Below are positions 8,335 through 17,569 of a DNA stretch of 64,000 nt, one piece after another. Below the pieces are notes generated by a model that searched no databases, was not told the origin of the DNA, and saw only the letters and a program-made list of their open reading frames with translations. Position numbers and translations under genes: made by a program. The DNA is from Candidatus Jettenia sp. AMX2 (GTDB lineage: Bacteria; Planctomycetota; Brocadiia; Brocadiales; Brocadiaceae), in NCBI GenBank assembly GCA_030583665.1, contig CP129469.1:806001-870000 (forward strand), in the 5' to 3' direction. The stretch's first letter is position 1. Each line of letters begins with the position of its first letter.

Positions 8335-8520
8335 TAACCCCGAAGGGGTGAGAGGATTATAGCCAATACATGACCATAGATTAACAACCCCGAAGGGGTG
8401 GCATAAAACAACGATAATTCCGAAGGGATAGTATGAAGAATCTGTATTCTCTGTCACCCCTTCGGGGTTTAACCTATGTTTTGTATCTTTTACTATAATC
8501 ATAACATCCCTTCGGGATTA
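8335..8520. repeat. CCCCGAAGGGG palindrome cluster 1 (REP/BIME-like)
   Basis: Five palindromes (about 8335-8350, 8384-8400, 8416-8428, 8455-8470, 8505-8520) with cores like ACCCCGAAGGGGT, separated by AT-rich spacers of 30-50 bp. The reverse complement of this cluster matches the outer units of cluster 2 (47403-47592), but the middle spacer is in the opposite orientation there. Spacer length and sequence are not those of a CRISPR array. Confidence 0.85.
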
Positions 8521-8688
8521 AAAAAGTGGCAACTTATCAAATCCCACCCTAACTTGTTCGGTGAGGATAGGAAAAAGTTTATCAATTTAAAAGAAGCGTC
8601 ACATTGGGCATCACAATATTTGAATCGCAATGTTACAATTTCTAATATTTCATATTTGCTACAGTACGGAAGTAATGGACAGAGGTAA
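8521..8688 (+). pseudogene. 5'-truncated small protein, possibly DNA-binding
   Basis: An open frame of ~55 residues (from KWQLIKSHPNLFG to QYGSNGQR) joins abruptly to palindrome 5 of the repeat cluster. The only ATG in frame (8476) lies inside the repeats, so the original 5' end is lost. The segment FINLKEASHWASQYL followed by VTISNISYLLQYG looks like a helix-turn-helix: a helix, a turn and a recognition-type helix ending in a Tyr-Gly. Its stop codon overlaps the Shine-Dalgarno of the next gene, so the two once formed an operon. No function is assigned. Confidence 0.45.
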
Positions 8689-8704
8689 AGGAGGTAGCTT
8701 TTCA

Positions 8705-8905
8705 ATGAAAACTTATAAAGTAGCTTTAACAAGAACTTATTTTGTTTCTATACAGGCTAGGGATGAAGAGCAAGCAAAAAGATTATCGGAATACTATTTA
8801 GGTGATTGTCCTGATCTTTCAAAAGAAAAAGATCAAATAGATATGGAATTTTCTATAAAAGAAATTGAGATGGTTTATAATGCGGAATGTGTCAATGAAA
8901 ATTAG
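8705..8905 (+). CDS. Small hypothetical protein, 3' end fused to IS sequence
   Basis: A 66-residue acidic protein (MKTYKVALTRTYFVSIQAR and on). ATG at 8705 is chosen because a full Shine-Dalgarno (AAAGGAGGT, about 8687-8695) sits at good distance; an upstream ATG at 8630 has none. The stretch of aromatic and hydrophobic residues alternating with charges suggests a small alpha-beta fold (VALTRTYFVSIQARDEEQAKRL). The last codons (VNEN and stop) lie inside the IS end beginning at 8888, so the natural C-terminus was replaced by the transposon. It is the second gene of a pair with the truncated HTH-like ORF; the pair could be a toxin-antitoxin remnant, but nothing proves this. Confidence 0.5.
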   Translation: MKTYKVALTRTYFVSIQARDEEQAKRLSEYYLGDCPDLSKEKDQIDMEFSIKEIEMVYNAECVNEN

Positions 8906-8930
8906 ACATTTTTTTAAAGAATTTAGACTC

Positions 8931-9926
8931 TCACGATAGTGTATTTTCCCGTTTTGGTTGATTAATCCATGCAGCCTGTGGTAAACGTGGAGGTTCAGGT
9001 ACTTTTCCCTTGAACCGTTCCGGATGTTTTTTAAAAGCGGTCTTTAACACACGGCTTCGTTCTTTCACAATATGATCTGTACGTCCATAATGAACAGATT
9101 CGGGAGTAAAGAGTCCGATGCCTGAATGATAGTGTTCCGTATTGTACCAGAGAAAGAAATTCTTACAGAATATTCTGGAAGATTCAATAGAGGTAAAAAA
9201 TCCAGGGAATTCAGGATGATACTTAAGGGTTTTAAACTGTGATTCAGAATAGGGATTATCATTACTGACGTAAGGCCTGGAGTGGCTTTTTGTAATCCCC
9301 AGGTCAGAGAGCAGAAAGGCAACTGGTTTAGAAGTCATACTTGATCCCCGGTCAGCATGAATAATCAGTTGTCCAGGTTGAATACCCTGTTTGTTGGCAG
9401 TCTCACGTATCAACCTTTCAGCCAGAGCCGCTTGTTCCCTGTGTGCAACCATCCAGCCGACCACATAGCGACTGAAGATGTCAAGGATCACATAGAGATA
9501 AAAATAACTCCATTTTGTTGGCCCTTTCAGTTTTGTGATATCCCAGGACCATACCTGATTGGGAGCAGTTGCCAGGAGTTCAGGTTTCTGATATACGGGG
9601 TGACGTAACAGGTTTCTTCGTTCCCTTACCTCGTGGTGTTTTTCCAGGAGACGATACAGAGTTCTTACAGAACACAGATAGACCCCTTCATCCAGGAGGG
9701 TTGTATATACTTGCCGGGGAGACTTATCACAAAAACGCTCAGAGTGTAAGGTATCAAGTATGATGTGTTCCTCCGTGGGAGACAATGCCAGAGGTGGTTT
9801 TACCGTGATACGCCTTTGCTGAATATTTTTCTGGTAGTAGTAATAACTTGCCCGTGGGATGCCCAACGTTTCACAGGCATTTTTCATACGAATCTCTTTG
9901 GCAAGTGATTCAACGGCAAGCATCAT
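8931..9926 (-). CDS. IS3-like transposase OrfB (DDE integrase), copy 2
   Basis: 331 residues, identical to copy 1 except Lys for Glu in TAFKKHPERF near the C-terminus. All DDE residues are intact (VWSWDITKL, IIHADRGSS, NPYSESQFK). It overlaps its OrfA by ATGA, so expression should follow OrfA by coupling. Confidence 0.9.
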   Translation of the reverse strand: MMLAVESLAKEIRMKNACETLGIPRASYYYYQKNIQQRRITVKPPLALSPTEEHIILDTLHSERFCDKSPRQVYTTLLDEGVYLCSVRTLYRLLEKHHEVRERRNLLRHPVYQKPELLATAPNQVWSWDITKLKGPTKWSYFYLYVILDIFSRYVVGWMVAHREQAALAERLIRETANKQGIQPGQLIIHADRGSSMTSKPVAFLLSDLGITKSHSRPYVSNDNPYSESQFKTLKYHPEFPGFFTSIESSRIFCKNFFLWYNTEHYHSGIGLFTPESVHYGRTDHIVKERSRVLKTAFKKHPERFKGKVPEPPRLPQAAWINQPKRENTLS

Positions 9927-10411
9927 CTGTTTTCTCCTATCAGAGTGGAATGGATATTCAACATTTCTGAGATTTTTTTTTGAATCTCGATAATGGTTTC
10001 AGCCTGTTTGAGCCTTTGCTGAAGAGAATTAATTTCGCATTCAAGTTCTTTGATACGTCGTGCTGCCGGATCAGATTTTTTCTCCTTTGGTCCGCGTCGT
10101 TTTGGAGAAAGCGCCTCCAGGGTGCCACGTTCCAGTTGACGGCGCCAGGTAGTGAGATTAGACGAATAAAGACCTTCCCTTCTCAAGAGTGCTCCAATCT
10201 GCCCGAGATTTGTGCAGGCATCGGCCTCCCGAAGGATGCGAATCTTATACTGTGCAGTAAACTTACGTCTTGCTGCTTTTTCTGACACCTCTGGGTCGGG
10301 GACACAATTGCCAGCAGGAGCGTTGGTGGAACCTCCGTTCGCCCTACGGGCTCTCTCCGGTTCCACCAACGCTTGTAAAGTATTTTCTTTGCTTTTCTCA
10401 TTATTTTTCAT
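9923..10411 (-). CDS. IS3-like transposase OrfA, copy 2
   Basis: 162 residues with the same translation as copy 1, including the in-frame hairpin-encoded peptide near residues 14-34 (hairpin at 10319-10373). It has an HTH domain followed by a coiled coil. The GAGGAGG ribosome-binding site is retained. Confidence 0.85.
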   Translation of the reverse strand: MKNNEKSKENTLQALVEPERARRANGGSTNAPAGNCVPDPEVSEKAARRKFTAQYKIRILREADACTNLGQIGALLRREGLYSSNLTTWRRQLERGTLEALSPKRRGPKEKKSDPAARRIKELECEINSLQQRLKQAETIIEIQKKISEMLNIHSTLIGENR

Positions 10412-10549
10412 AGTTGTTTTCCTCCTCGCCCTACACTAAACTATTACAAGGAAAATGTCCAACTATTATAGACACTGAGGGGATGAAGCAAATGAAATTA
10501 TTGCCATAACAGACTATTGAAAACTTAGTGTTTAAATTCATGATTAATA

Positions 10550-13500
10550 TTATCGCTCTTCGAGCGTAGCCTCTGTAGTAAATTGTTTTTCTGCCCGCAT
10601 AAAGGTGATAGAAATAGTATCACCCGGCTGCAGTTTTTTTAATTGTTCTGAGAAGCTGCGGAGATCCGCAATTTGGTTATCATTTATTTGTATAATTACA
10701 TCACCAGCCTGTAATCCGGCCTTCTCTGCAGATGAACCGGGCATAACCTCTTTAATACTCAACCCACGGCCCGTGTATGAAAAATCGGGCATTGTTCCTA
10801 AACTAACTTTTCTCACTGCGGGTGCTGTTTCTGTTTTTTCCTGCCCATGATAAGGGAGCTTTTGCTGTACAGGGGTCAAAGGGTTGGGACGGTGAGCGAG
10901 ATGTTCAATCACTTCTTTCAGTAGCCTTGCTGTTTTTACCATGCCGGCAGTATCTATCTTGTCTATGGTATCGGTGGGACGGTGATAATCTGTATGTAAA
11001 CCGCTGAAGAGTTGAACGGCGGGAACTCCTGCATCAAGAAAACTCTTCTGGTCGCTTCCGCCAAAATCATCCGCAACAGACTCAACAGGCACGCCGGTAA
11101 CAGTGGATGCCCCCATGAAAATATAGCCCCATTCTTTAGCCGATCCGGTCCCCAAAACCGTGAGTTTGTTGTCTCCCAACCTTCCTACGGTATCGATATT
11201 CAACATACCGATAGCCTTGCTAACGGGAAAACGTTTTTCATTGGCAACGTAGTACCGTGATCCCTTTAATTTCGTTTCTTCCCCGGTAAAGGCAATAAAA
11301 ACTACGGTGCGTTCAGGCATCAGGTCTTTCCCTAACACCCTTGCCAGTTCTAATAATACCGCCACACCACTGGCATTGTCATCTGCGCCGTAATGTATTT
11401 TCCCCTTATCCCCTTTATGCACATCCGGCCAGCCCAACCCCAGATGATCATAATGGGCAGCTATTACGACACTTTGTCCTTCCCATTCCGGCTTACTTCC
11501 CGGAATAATTCCTATTACGTTTTTCAATAGTATTATGTTCTCCTGCTCGCCGCCAATATCCTCCCATGTTTGAAAGAAGCCGTTGTCGTTATTTTCGGGA
11601 GGTTGCAAACCGGCCTCAAAAAACTGTGAAGCGATGTAGTCTGCTGCCATATCTAAACCAAAAGTGCCAAGACCCCGTCCCAGAAGCCTTTCACTGGCCA
11701 GAAAACGGACATCCTGCATCATGCGTTCTTCGGAGAAGACCGGTGGGGGATAGGCCAGGGCGCGGCGGGGCTTCAGTTTTCCCTGCACCCCTTTCTTTCC
11801 TGGGGATTCATCCAAAGATGACAACGGTAGAGGAATTGACAATGGCGAATTTAGCACTGGCCAGTTGCCCTTTATGATACTGCTTAATTCATCACCCTCA
11901 AAACAAAGGTAACTGTATTTGCTGTAATAAGGCAGATTCTGCTTTAATTTTTGCAGCGCGGGTGCATTGTTTGTTGCTATCAGTGTCAGAGCCAGGTTTG
12001 GGTTCTCAGGATGATGTGTAGTAAGTACGAAAGTATGATTATCGTGCCCGATGGCCTTCCCATCAAGGTGAATTTTCTTGCCGGCAAACATTACATCGTA
12101 ATTTGTAAGAGAAGAGGAGAATTGTGGAAGAAATTGATTTTCCCAGCCCAGAAGCCATATTGCATGGTCTGACGGAAGCCGGTCTCTTTCATTATCCAAA
12201 ATGATATCCACTTCACCGGGCCGGGATTTTTGCCAGAATACACCAAGACCGCGGTAACCTTGCAATAACCCTTCCGGGGCAACGGAGGGAAGGACTACGA
12301 GTGTTTTTCCTGCTCCAAATGCTTTTGAGAGGGAAGGTGGAGTTTCGTATGGATCTAAACCACGGAAGATATCAAATTCCGGGTCTACTTCTAATGTAAC
12401 AGGGCGCGCAGGCAGGGAGAGGGATATTCCCGTCTCTCTTTTGTTTACAACAACGGTGGTTTGATATGCATGCTCCTGTCCTTCCATAGAGATTGCAACA
12501 GGCACAGATAATTTGTAAACAGGTTCGGGTTGTATCTGTTCAATGACGGCAGTTAGCGTATAACCTTCCTTGCCGGCTTGAACCGATACATCGCGTATGC
12601 GGAGAACCGGCGCACCGGCTCTGGTTATCCACTGCTGGAATTCCTGCTGTAAATCTTTTCCTGTTCTATCAGTGAAGGCACTGTGTATATCGTCAAAAGA
12701 AGCCCGGCGATAGATATTTTCACGGTAAAATTTTTTTAGGGCATGAGTAAAAGCGTCGTCGCCGAGTTGCTGACGCAGCATGTGAAAAAACATCATGGAT
12801 TTCCCATACCCTACTGCTTCGGTGACCGGGTTATGCCGGGCGCGGAACTCAGATAGGGGGATATCTTTGCTCTTTGTCACATAGTCTGTGTATTTTTGTA
12901 AAGCGGTACGACGGTACTCAGCCCCGTTCCCTTTTTGTTCCTGAATAAGATGGTCGGCGAGATAGGCGGTCAGGCCCTCACACCAGTTACCGTTCTGATA
13001 ATCGACAAAAACACCGTTTCCCCACCAGTTATGGAGGATTTCGTGGGGATAGGAGGAATGCAGAATAAACGGGAAACGGATAACCTCTGGGCCGAGGAGT
13101 GTAAACGAAGGCATACCGTAACCGGTTTCCCAGAAGTTTTCAACAACAGCAAATTTTTTGTAGGGATACGGGCCGATCAGGTCGCTGTACACTTCAAGGT
13201 ATTGGATACCGGCATCCAGATATTTGTTTGCCAGGTTTTCATCAGGTGTCCGTAAAAAGATCATAACCTGTATTTCTTTAGCATCCCGGATATATTCCGT
13301 AAACTCCCCGCCAACGAGGTATATTTCATCCTGTGGATCAACAGATTCCCAGCGTATATGCATCCCTGTATACTCTTCTCTGTGTTCTGTTCGTTCACCC
13401 TGGGTGATTATGTTCCAGCTTCGGGGTGTACGTATATCCATAGTAAAGGTTACCGGATCATCATTGAACACCGGATACCAGCATGTGTAGCCGTTAAGAT

Positions 13501-13978
13501 ACACACCTTGAGGTGAAATTATTCCCGGTGTCTCACTGAAACTGCGGGCATACACCTCTCCTTCCTGGAGGGGGTGGTATATTACTCCCTGATAATTCAC
13601 TTCAAAGCGATGTGTACCAGAAGGCACTATAACCCTGAAATCTTCCCTGAATACGCATTCATCCTGGGCGAATGGGTCTTTATGAACACTAAAGTCGGGG
13701 AAATCAGTCCTTCTCTTTTCACTAATAAGAGATACACCAGGAGTTGCAGATACGGGTTGCATGCCACTGTGCAAGGAAAAGTAAAAATTACCACCATTCT
13801 CTTGTGAGAACGATTCGGGAATGGTAATAGTATCTGTAACCAAGAGACTGTGTTGCCCGGGCTGCAGCAGTATTTCCATCTCATGATGGACATAATCCCG
13901 GGCATAAACAGAAGTTGTTGGAATAACAGGGTTAAAAAACAGGAAATACAGGCAAAGATTCCGCAGATATCGTTTCAT
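10550..13978 (-). CDS. Exported peptidase with M1, M28 and PDZ domains
   Basis: A 1142-residue protein with an N-terminal signal peptide (MKRYLRNLCLYFLFFNPVIP, cleavage near VYA-RD). Residues ~30-480 are an M1-type (gluzincin) aminopeptidase: HEILH (H312, E313, H316) and the third zinc ligand E334 in NWCEGLTAY. The spacing is one residue shorter than the usual HExxH-x18-E, and the usual GxMEN loop is replaced by ETGYGMPSF. Residues ~740-1045 are an M28 zinc peptidase (AAHYDHLG, GADDNASG, FTGEET, NIDTVGR, HTDYHRPTDT). The last ~80 residues are a PDZ domain (GLSIKEVMPGSSAEKAGLQ, GDVIIQIN). It probably degrades peptides in the periplasm or paryphoplasm and stands alone as a single gene. Both active sites look intact. 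Confidence 0.88.
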   Translation of the reverse strand: MKRYLRNLCLYFLFFNPVIPTTSVYARDYVHHEMEILLQPGQHSLLVTDTITIPESFSQENGGNFYFSLHSGMQPVSATPGVSLISEKRRTDFPDFSVHKDPFAQDECVFREDFRVIVPSGTHRFEVNYQGVIYHPLQEGEVYARSFSETPGIISPQGVYLNGYTCWYPVFNDDPVTFTMDIRTPRSWNIITQGERTEHREEYTGMHIRWESVDPQDEIYLVGGEFTEYIRDAKEIQVMIFLRTPDENLANKYLDAGIQYLEVYSDLIGPYPYKKFAVVENFWETGYGMPSFTLLGPEVIRFPFILHSSYPHEILHNWWGNGVFVDYQNGNWCEGLTAYLADHLIQEQKGNGAEYRRTALQKYTDYVTKSKDIPLSEFRARHNPVTEAVGYGKSMMFFHMLRQQLGDDAFTHALKKFYRENIYRRASFDDIHSAFTDRTGKDLQQEFQQWITRAGAPVLRIRDVSVQAGKEGYTLTAVIEQIQPEPVYKLSVPVAISMEGQEHAYQTTVVVNKRETGISLSLPARPVTLEVDPEFDIFRGLDPYETPPSLSKAFGAGKTLVVLPSVAPEGLLQGYRGLGVFWQKSRPGEVDIILDNERDRLPSDHAIWLLGWENQFLPQFSSSLTNYDVMFAGKKIHLDGKAIGHDNHTFVLTTHHPENPNLALTLIATNNAPALQKLKQNLPYYSKYSYLCFEGDELSSIIKGNWPVLNSPLSIPLPLSSLDESPGKKGVQGKLKPRRALAYPPPVFSEERMMQDVRFLASERLLGRGLGTFGLDMAADYIASQFFEAGLQPPENNDNGFFQTWEDIGGEQENIILLKNVIGIIPGSKPEWEGQSVVIAAHYDHLGLGWPDVHKGDKGKIHYGADDNASGVAVLLELARVLGKDLMPERTVVFIAFTGEETKLKGSRYYVANEKRFPVSKAIGMLNIDTVGRLGDNKLTVLGTGSAKEWGYIFMGASTVTGVPVESVADDFGGSDQKSFLDAGVPAVQLFSGLHTDYHRPTDTIDKIDTAGMVKTARLLKEVIEHLAHRPNPLTPVQQKLPYHGQEKTETAPAVRKVSLGTMPDFSYTGRGLSIKEVMPGSSAEKAGLQAGDVIIQINDNQIADLRSFSEQLKKLQPGDTISITFMRAEKQFTTEATLEER

Positions 13979-14154
13979 AGGTAAAGTATCTTCCCAAAAT
14001 TATTTTGACATTTTTAGCAAAACCAGTAGTTTTCTAGTCCTTATCCAAGCGTGATTTTTTTACCGAGAGAGGTGAAGTTGGTTGAAATGCCCGAATTTAC
14101 TGGTTAAAATGGGATTTGCAAAAAAACCAACAACCAGAAAAAGGGGCATTTCAG

Positions 14155-15681
14155 ATGAGCAAAAAATCAGAACAGAAGTATAACAAAATACTCAGCAGAA
14201 GGAAACAAAAAATCGAAAGGCGACTGGGGCGGAAGCAGTGGGAAAAGCAAGACCGACCGATGTTCAGAGCGAGGAACATTCATTACGAGATAGCAGAAAG
14301 GAACCAGGCAATAAACTGTGGAGGGATAGGAGCAATCCATCAGATGGTGCTAAAATGCGGGTTAGTAAAAGAGATTGACGAGAAACTTGAATTGTTGAAG
14401 ATGCACATGCCCTACCATGAATCAGATCATGTATTGAACATAGCGTATAATGTTCTTTCAGGGAATATACGATTAGAGGATATAGAGCTGAATCGTCAGG
14501 ATGAGGGGTATCTGAACGCAGTGGGAGCGCAGAGGATACCAGACCCGACGACAGCCGGAGATTTTACCCGGCGGTTCAGGAGAGAAGATATTCTAAAGCT
14601 GATGGAGTGCATCAATACAGGTCGGCTTCGTGTATGGAAAGAAGCGAGAAAGGAGATCCTTGAAGAAGCGCTGGTTGATATAGACGGTACGATAGCGAAG
14701 ACATATGGTGGATGTAAAGAGGGGATGGACATATCGTACAAAGGGATATGGGGATATGCACCGTTAATCATATCGTTGTGGAATACGAAAGAGGTGTTGT
14801 ATCTGGTAAATAGACCTGGTAACAAGCCGAGCCATGATGGGTGTGTGGAGTGGGTAGACCGTGCGATAGGATTGGTGAAGCCGTATGCCAGGCGGATATG
14901 TGTGAGAGGAGACACGGACTTTTCGCTGACGGAGAATTTTGATCGGTGGTCACGGGAGGTAGACTTTGTTTTTGGGATGGATGCACATAAGGTTCTGGTA
15001 AGACATGCAGAGGAGTTACCGGGGAAAGCATGGAGGGTGTTAAGCCGTAAACCGAAATATAGGGTAAAGACCAAGGAGAGAAGCAAGCCGGAAAAGGTAA
15101 AAGAGCGGATCGTGAAGGAACGAGAATATAAGGATATTCGTTTGGCGAGTGAGCATGTGTCGGAGTTTGAGTATCGGCCAATGAAGTGTAAACAGAGCTA
15201 TCGGGTAATTGTGCTGATGAAAAACCTGAGTGTAGAAAAGGGCGAGAAGGTGTTGCTTGATGATATACGATACTTTTTTTACATTACTACCCGGCGGGAT
15301 ATGACGGCAGAGGAATTGGTGGAGTTGGCAAACGGGCGCTGTGATCAGGAGAATGTGGTAGAGCAGTTGAAGAACGGTGTAAATGCGATGAAGATGCCGG
15401 TAAGGGATTTGGAGAGCAACTGGGCGTATATGGTCATGGCAGCGCTGGCGTGGAATTTAAAGTCATGGTTTGGGTTGTTGATGCCCAACGCGGTGAGGGG
15501 AATGCAGGTACAGAAGATGGAATTTCGACGGTTTCTGAATACCCTGATTTTACTTCCCTGTCAAATCCTGAAAACGGGGAGGAAGATCGTATACCGAATC
15601 CTTAGATATAATGACTGGCTGAAGGATTTCTTTGCCACGTGGGAGCGGATCCGTAGGCTGAAGATGTGCATGAGAGAATAA
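14155..15681 (+). CDS. IS1380-family DDE transposase, copy A
   Basis: About 508 residues. ATG at 14155 is preferred over the TTG at 14116, because AAAAAGGGGC lies 10 bp before it. DDE-type core: first D in EALVDIDGTIAKTYGG, second D in VRGDTDFSLTENFDRW, and E in GRCDQENVVEQLKNG, which also fits the family YREG-like C-terminal region. Basic N-terminus (RRKQKIERRLGRK). The sequence is the same as copy B. Downstream, a hairpin terminator closes the element. Confidence 0.9.
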   Translation: MSKKSEQKYNKILSRRKQKIERRLGRKQWEKQDRPMFRARNIHYEIAERNQAINCGGIGAIHQMVLKCGLVKEIDEKLELLKMHMPYHESDHVLNIAYNVLSGNIRLEDIELNRQDEGYLNAVGAQRIPDPTTAGDFTRRFRREDILKLMECINTGRLRVWKEARKEILEEALVDIDGTIAKTYGGCKEGMDISYKGIWGYAPLIISLWNTKEVLYLVNRPGNKPSHDGCVEWVDRAIGLVKPYARRICVRGDTDFSLTENFDRWSREVDFVFGMDAHKVLVRHAEELPGKAWRVLSRKPKYRVKTKERSKPEKVKERIVKEREYKDIRLASEHVSEFEYRPMKCKQSYRVIVLMKNLSVEKGEKVLLDDIRYFFYITTRRDMTAEELVELANGRCDQENVVEQLKNGVNAMKMPVRDLESNWAYMVMAALAWNLKSWFGLLMPNAVRGMQVQKMEFRRFLNTLILLPCQILKTGRKIVYRILRYNDWLKDFFATWERIRRLKMCMRE

Positions 15682-15889
15682 CAGATATAGGTGATAAAAG
15701 ATGCAGGAAATGAAGCGGGAACGGGAGCGGTACCTTATCACTTTGCGATCATCCCCGATTTTATTTTCCGATAAGGGTATTTTTCTTGTGAGTGGAGTCT
15801 TGATGCCGATTAAAATGAAAAAAAGTATCGAGAGTAGAAAAAATAATACAAATAATAGTACCCATTACCGATTAAAACAGTGATAAGAG

Positions 15890-15917
15890 GCGAGGTTTAT
15901 AAAACCTCGCTTGTTTT
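15890..15917 (+). terminator. Rho-independent-type terminator at the end of IS copy A
   Basis: Perfect 9-bp stem (GCGAGGTTT, loop ATA, AAACCTCGC) followed by TTGTTTT. It would stop transcription from the transposase gene and overlaps the terminal inverted repeat. Confidence 0.7.
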
Positions 15918-16042
15918 AGGTCTAGTCCTTATCCAAGCGTGATTTTTTTACCGAGAGAGGTGAAGTTGGTTGAAATGCCCGAATTTACTGGTTAAAATGG
16001 GATTTGCAAAAAAACCAACAACCAGAAAAAGGGGCATTTCAG

Positions 16043-17569
16043 ATGAGCAAAAAATCAGAACAGAAGTATAACAAAATACTCAGCAGAAGGAAACAAAAAA
16101 TCGAAAGGCGACTGGGGCGGAAGCAGTGGGAAAAGCAAGACCGACCGATGTTCAGAGCGAGGAACATTCATTACGAGATAGCAGAAAGGAACCAGGCAAT
16201 AAACTGTGGAGGGATAGGAGCAATCCATCAGATGGTGCTAAAATGCGGGTTAGTAAAAGAGATTGACGAGAAACTTGAATTGTTGAAGATGCACATGCCC
16301 TACCATGAATCAGATCATGTATTGAACATAGCGTATAATGTTCTTTCAGGGAATATACGATTAGAGGATATAGAGCTGAATCGTCAGGATGAGGGGTATC
16401 TGAACGCAGTGGGAGCGCAGAGGATACCAGACCCGACGACAGCCGGAGATTTTACCCGGCGGTTCAGGAGAGAAGATATTCTAAAGCTGATGGAGTGCAT
16501 CAATACAGGTCGGCTTCGTGTATGGAAAGAAGCGAGAAAGGAGATCCTTGAAGAAGCGCTGGTTGATATAGACGGTACGATAGCGAAGACATATGGTGGA
16601 TGTAAAGAGGGGATGGACATATCGTACAAAGGGATATGGGGATATGCACCGTTAATCATATCGTTGTGGAATACGAAAGAGGTGTTGTATCTGGTAAATA
16701 GACCTGGTAACAAGCCGAGCCATGATGGGTGTGTGGAGTGGGTAGACCGTGCGATAGGATTGGTGAAGCCGTATGCCAGGCGGATATGTGTGAGAGGAGA
16801 CACGGACTTTTCGCTGACGGAGAATTTTGATCGGTGGTCACGGGAGGTAGACTTTGTTTTTGGGATGGATGCACATAAGGTTCTGGTAAGACATGCAGAG
16901 GAGTTACCGGGGAAAGCATGGAGGGTGTTAAGCCGTAAACCGAAATATAGGGTAAAGACCAAGGAGAGAAGCAAGCCGGAAAAGGTAAAAGAGCGGATCG
17001 TGAAGGAACGAGAATATAAGGATATTCGTTTGGCGAGTGAGCATGTGTCGGAGTTTGAGTATCGGCCAATGAAGTGTAAACAGAGCTATCGGGTAATTGT
17101 GCTGATGAAAAACCTGAGTGTAGAAAAGGGCGAGAAGGTGTTGCTTGATGATATACGATACTTTTTTTACATTACTACCCGGCGGGATATGACGGCAGAG
17201 GAATTGGTGGAGTTGGCAAACGGGCGCTGTGATCAGGAGAATGTGGTAGAGCAGTTGAAGAACGGTGTAAATGCGATGAAGATGCCGGTAAGGGATTTGG
17301 AGAGCAACTGGGCGTATATGGTCATGGCAGCGCTGGCGTGGAATTTAAAGTCATGGTTTGGGTTGTTGATGCCCAACGCGGTGAGGGGAATGCAGGTACA
17401 GAAGATGGAATTTCGACGGTTTCTGAATACCCTGATTTTACTTCCCTGTCAAATCCTGAAAACGGGGAGGAAGATCGTATACCGAATCCTTAGATATAAT
17501 GACTGGCTGAAGGATTTCTTTGCCACGTGGGAGCGGATCCGTAGGCTGAAGATGTGCATGAGAGAATAA
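16043..17569 (+). CDS. IS1380-family DDE transposase, copy B
   Basis: Same translation as the copy at 14155-15681, with the DDE motifs intact. The shared sequence means transcripts from copy A are stopped by the hairpin at 15890 before reaching copy B, so each copy depends on its own promoter. Confidence 0.9.
   Translation: MSKKSEQKYNKILSRRKQKIERRLGRKQWEKQDRPMFRARNIHYEIAERNQAINCGGIGAIHQMVLKCGLVKEIDEKLELLKMHMPYHESDHVLNIAYNVLSGNIRLEDIELNRQDEGYLNAVGAQRIPDPTTAGDFTRRFRREDILKLMECINTGRLRVWKEARKEILEEALVDIDGTIAKTYGGCKEGMDISYKGIWGYAPLIISLWNTKEVLYLVNRPGNKPSHDGCVEWVDRAIGLVKPYARRICVRGDTDFSLTENFDRWSREVDFVFGMDAHKVLVRHAEELPGKAWRVLSRKPKYRVKTKERSKPEKVKERIVKEREYKDIRLASEHVSEFEYRPMKCKQSYRVIVLMKNLSVEKGEKVLLDDIRYFFYITTRRDMTAEELVELANGRCDQENVVEQLKNGVNAMKMPVRDLESNWAYMVMAALAWNLKSWFGLLMPNAVRGMQVQKMEFRRFLNTLILLPCQILKTGRKIVYRILRYNDWLKDFFATWERIRRLKMCMRE

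Larger units (their letters stand above)
8888..10476 (-). mobile_element. IS3-family-like insertion sequence, copy 2 (inverted)
   Basis: 1589 bp, the inverted near-identical copy of 5906-7494. The outer terminal base is T on the + strand where copy 1 would predict A. The two copies face away from the 1.4 kb between them and form a composite-transposon-like arrangement, but the outer flanks (ccctc before copy 1, gaggg after copy 2) are an inverted, not a direct, repeat. Confidence 0.85.
14038..15921 (+). mobile_element. IS1380-type element, tandem copy A
   Basis: 1884 bp with ends TCCTTATCCAAGCG and, inverted, ACCTAAAACAAGCG, flanked on both sides by CTAG (14034-14037 and 15922-15925). Copy B follows directly after the central CTAG. 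If the element starts one base further in (CCT...AGG), the shared flank is TCTAGT. Confidence 0.88.

Noticed and set aside
8335-8520. Regularly repeated CCCCGAAGGGG units as a CRISPR array
   Set aside because: The units are short palindromes in both orientations with unequal spacing; spacers recur at 47403-47592, and no cas gene is near.
5906-10476. A classical composite transposon with direct target repeats
   Set aside because: The outer flanks are inverted (ccctc and gaggg), not direct, repeats, so joint transposition is unproven.
14496-15086. 196-residue open frame on the - strand (also 16384-16974)
   Set aside because: It lies antisense to the transposase, appears in both IS copies and has low-complexity Ser/Thr/Pro-rich content; a shadow frame.
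15701-15883. 60-residue ORF after the IS1380 transposase (also 17589-17771)
   Set aside because: It lies in the terminal, non-coding part of the IS, has no ribosome site and shows a low-complexity tail.
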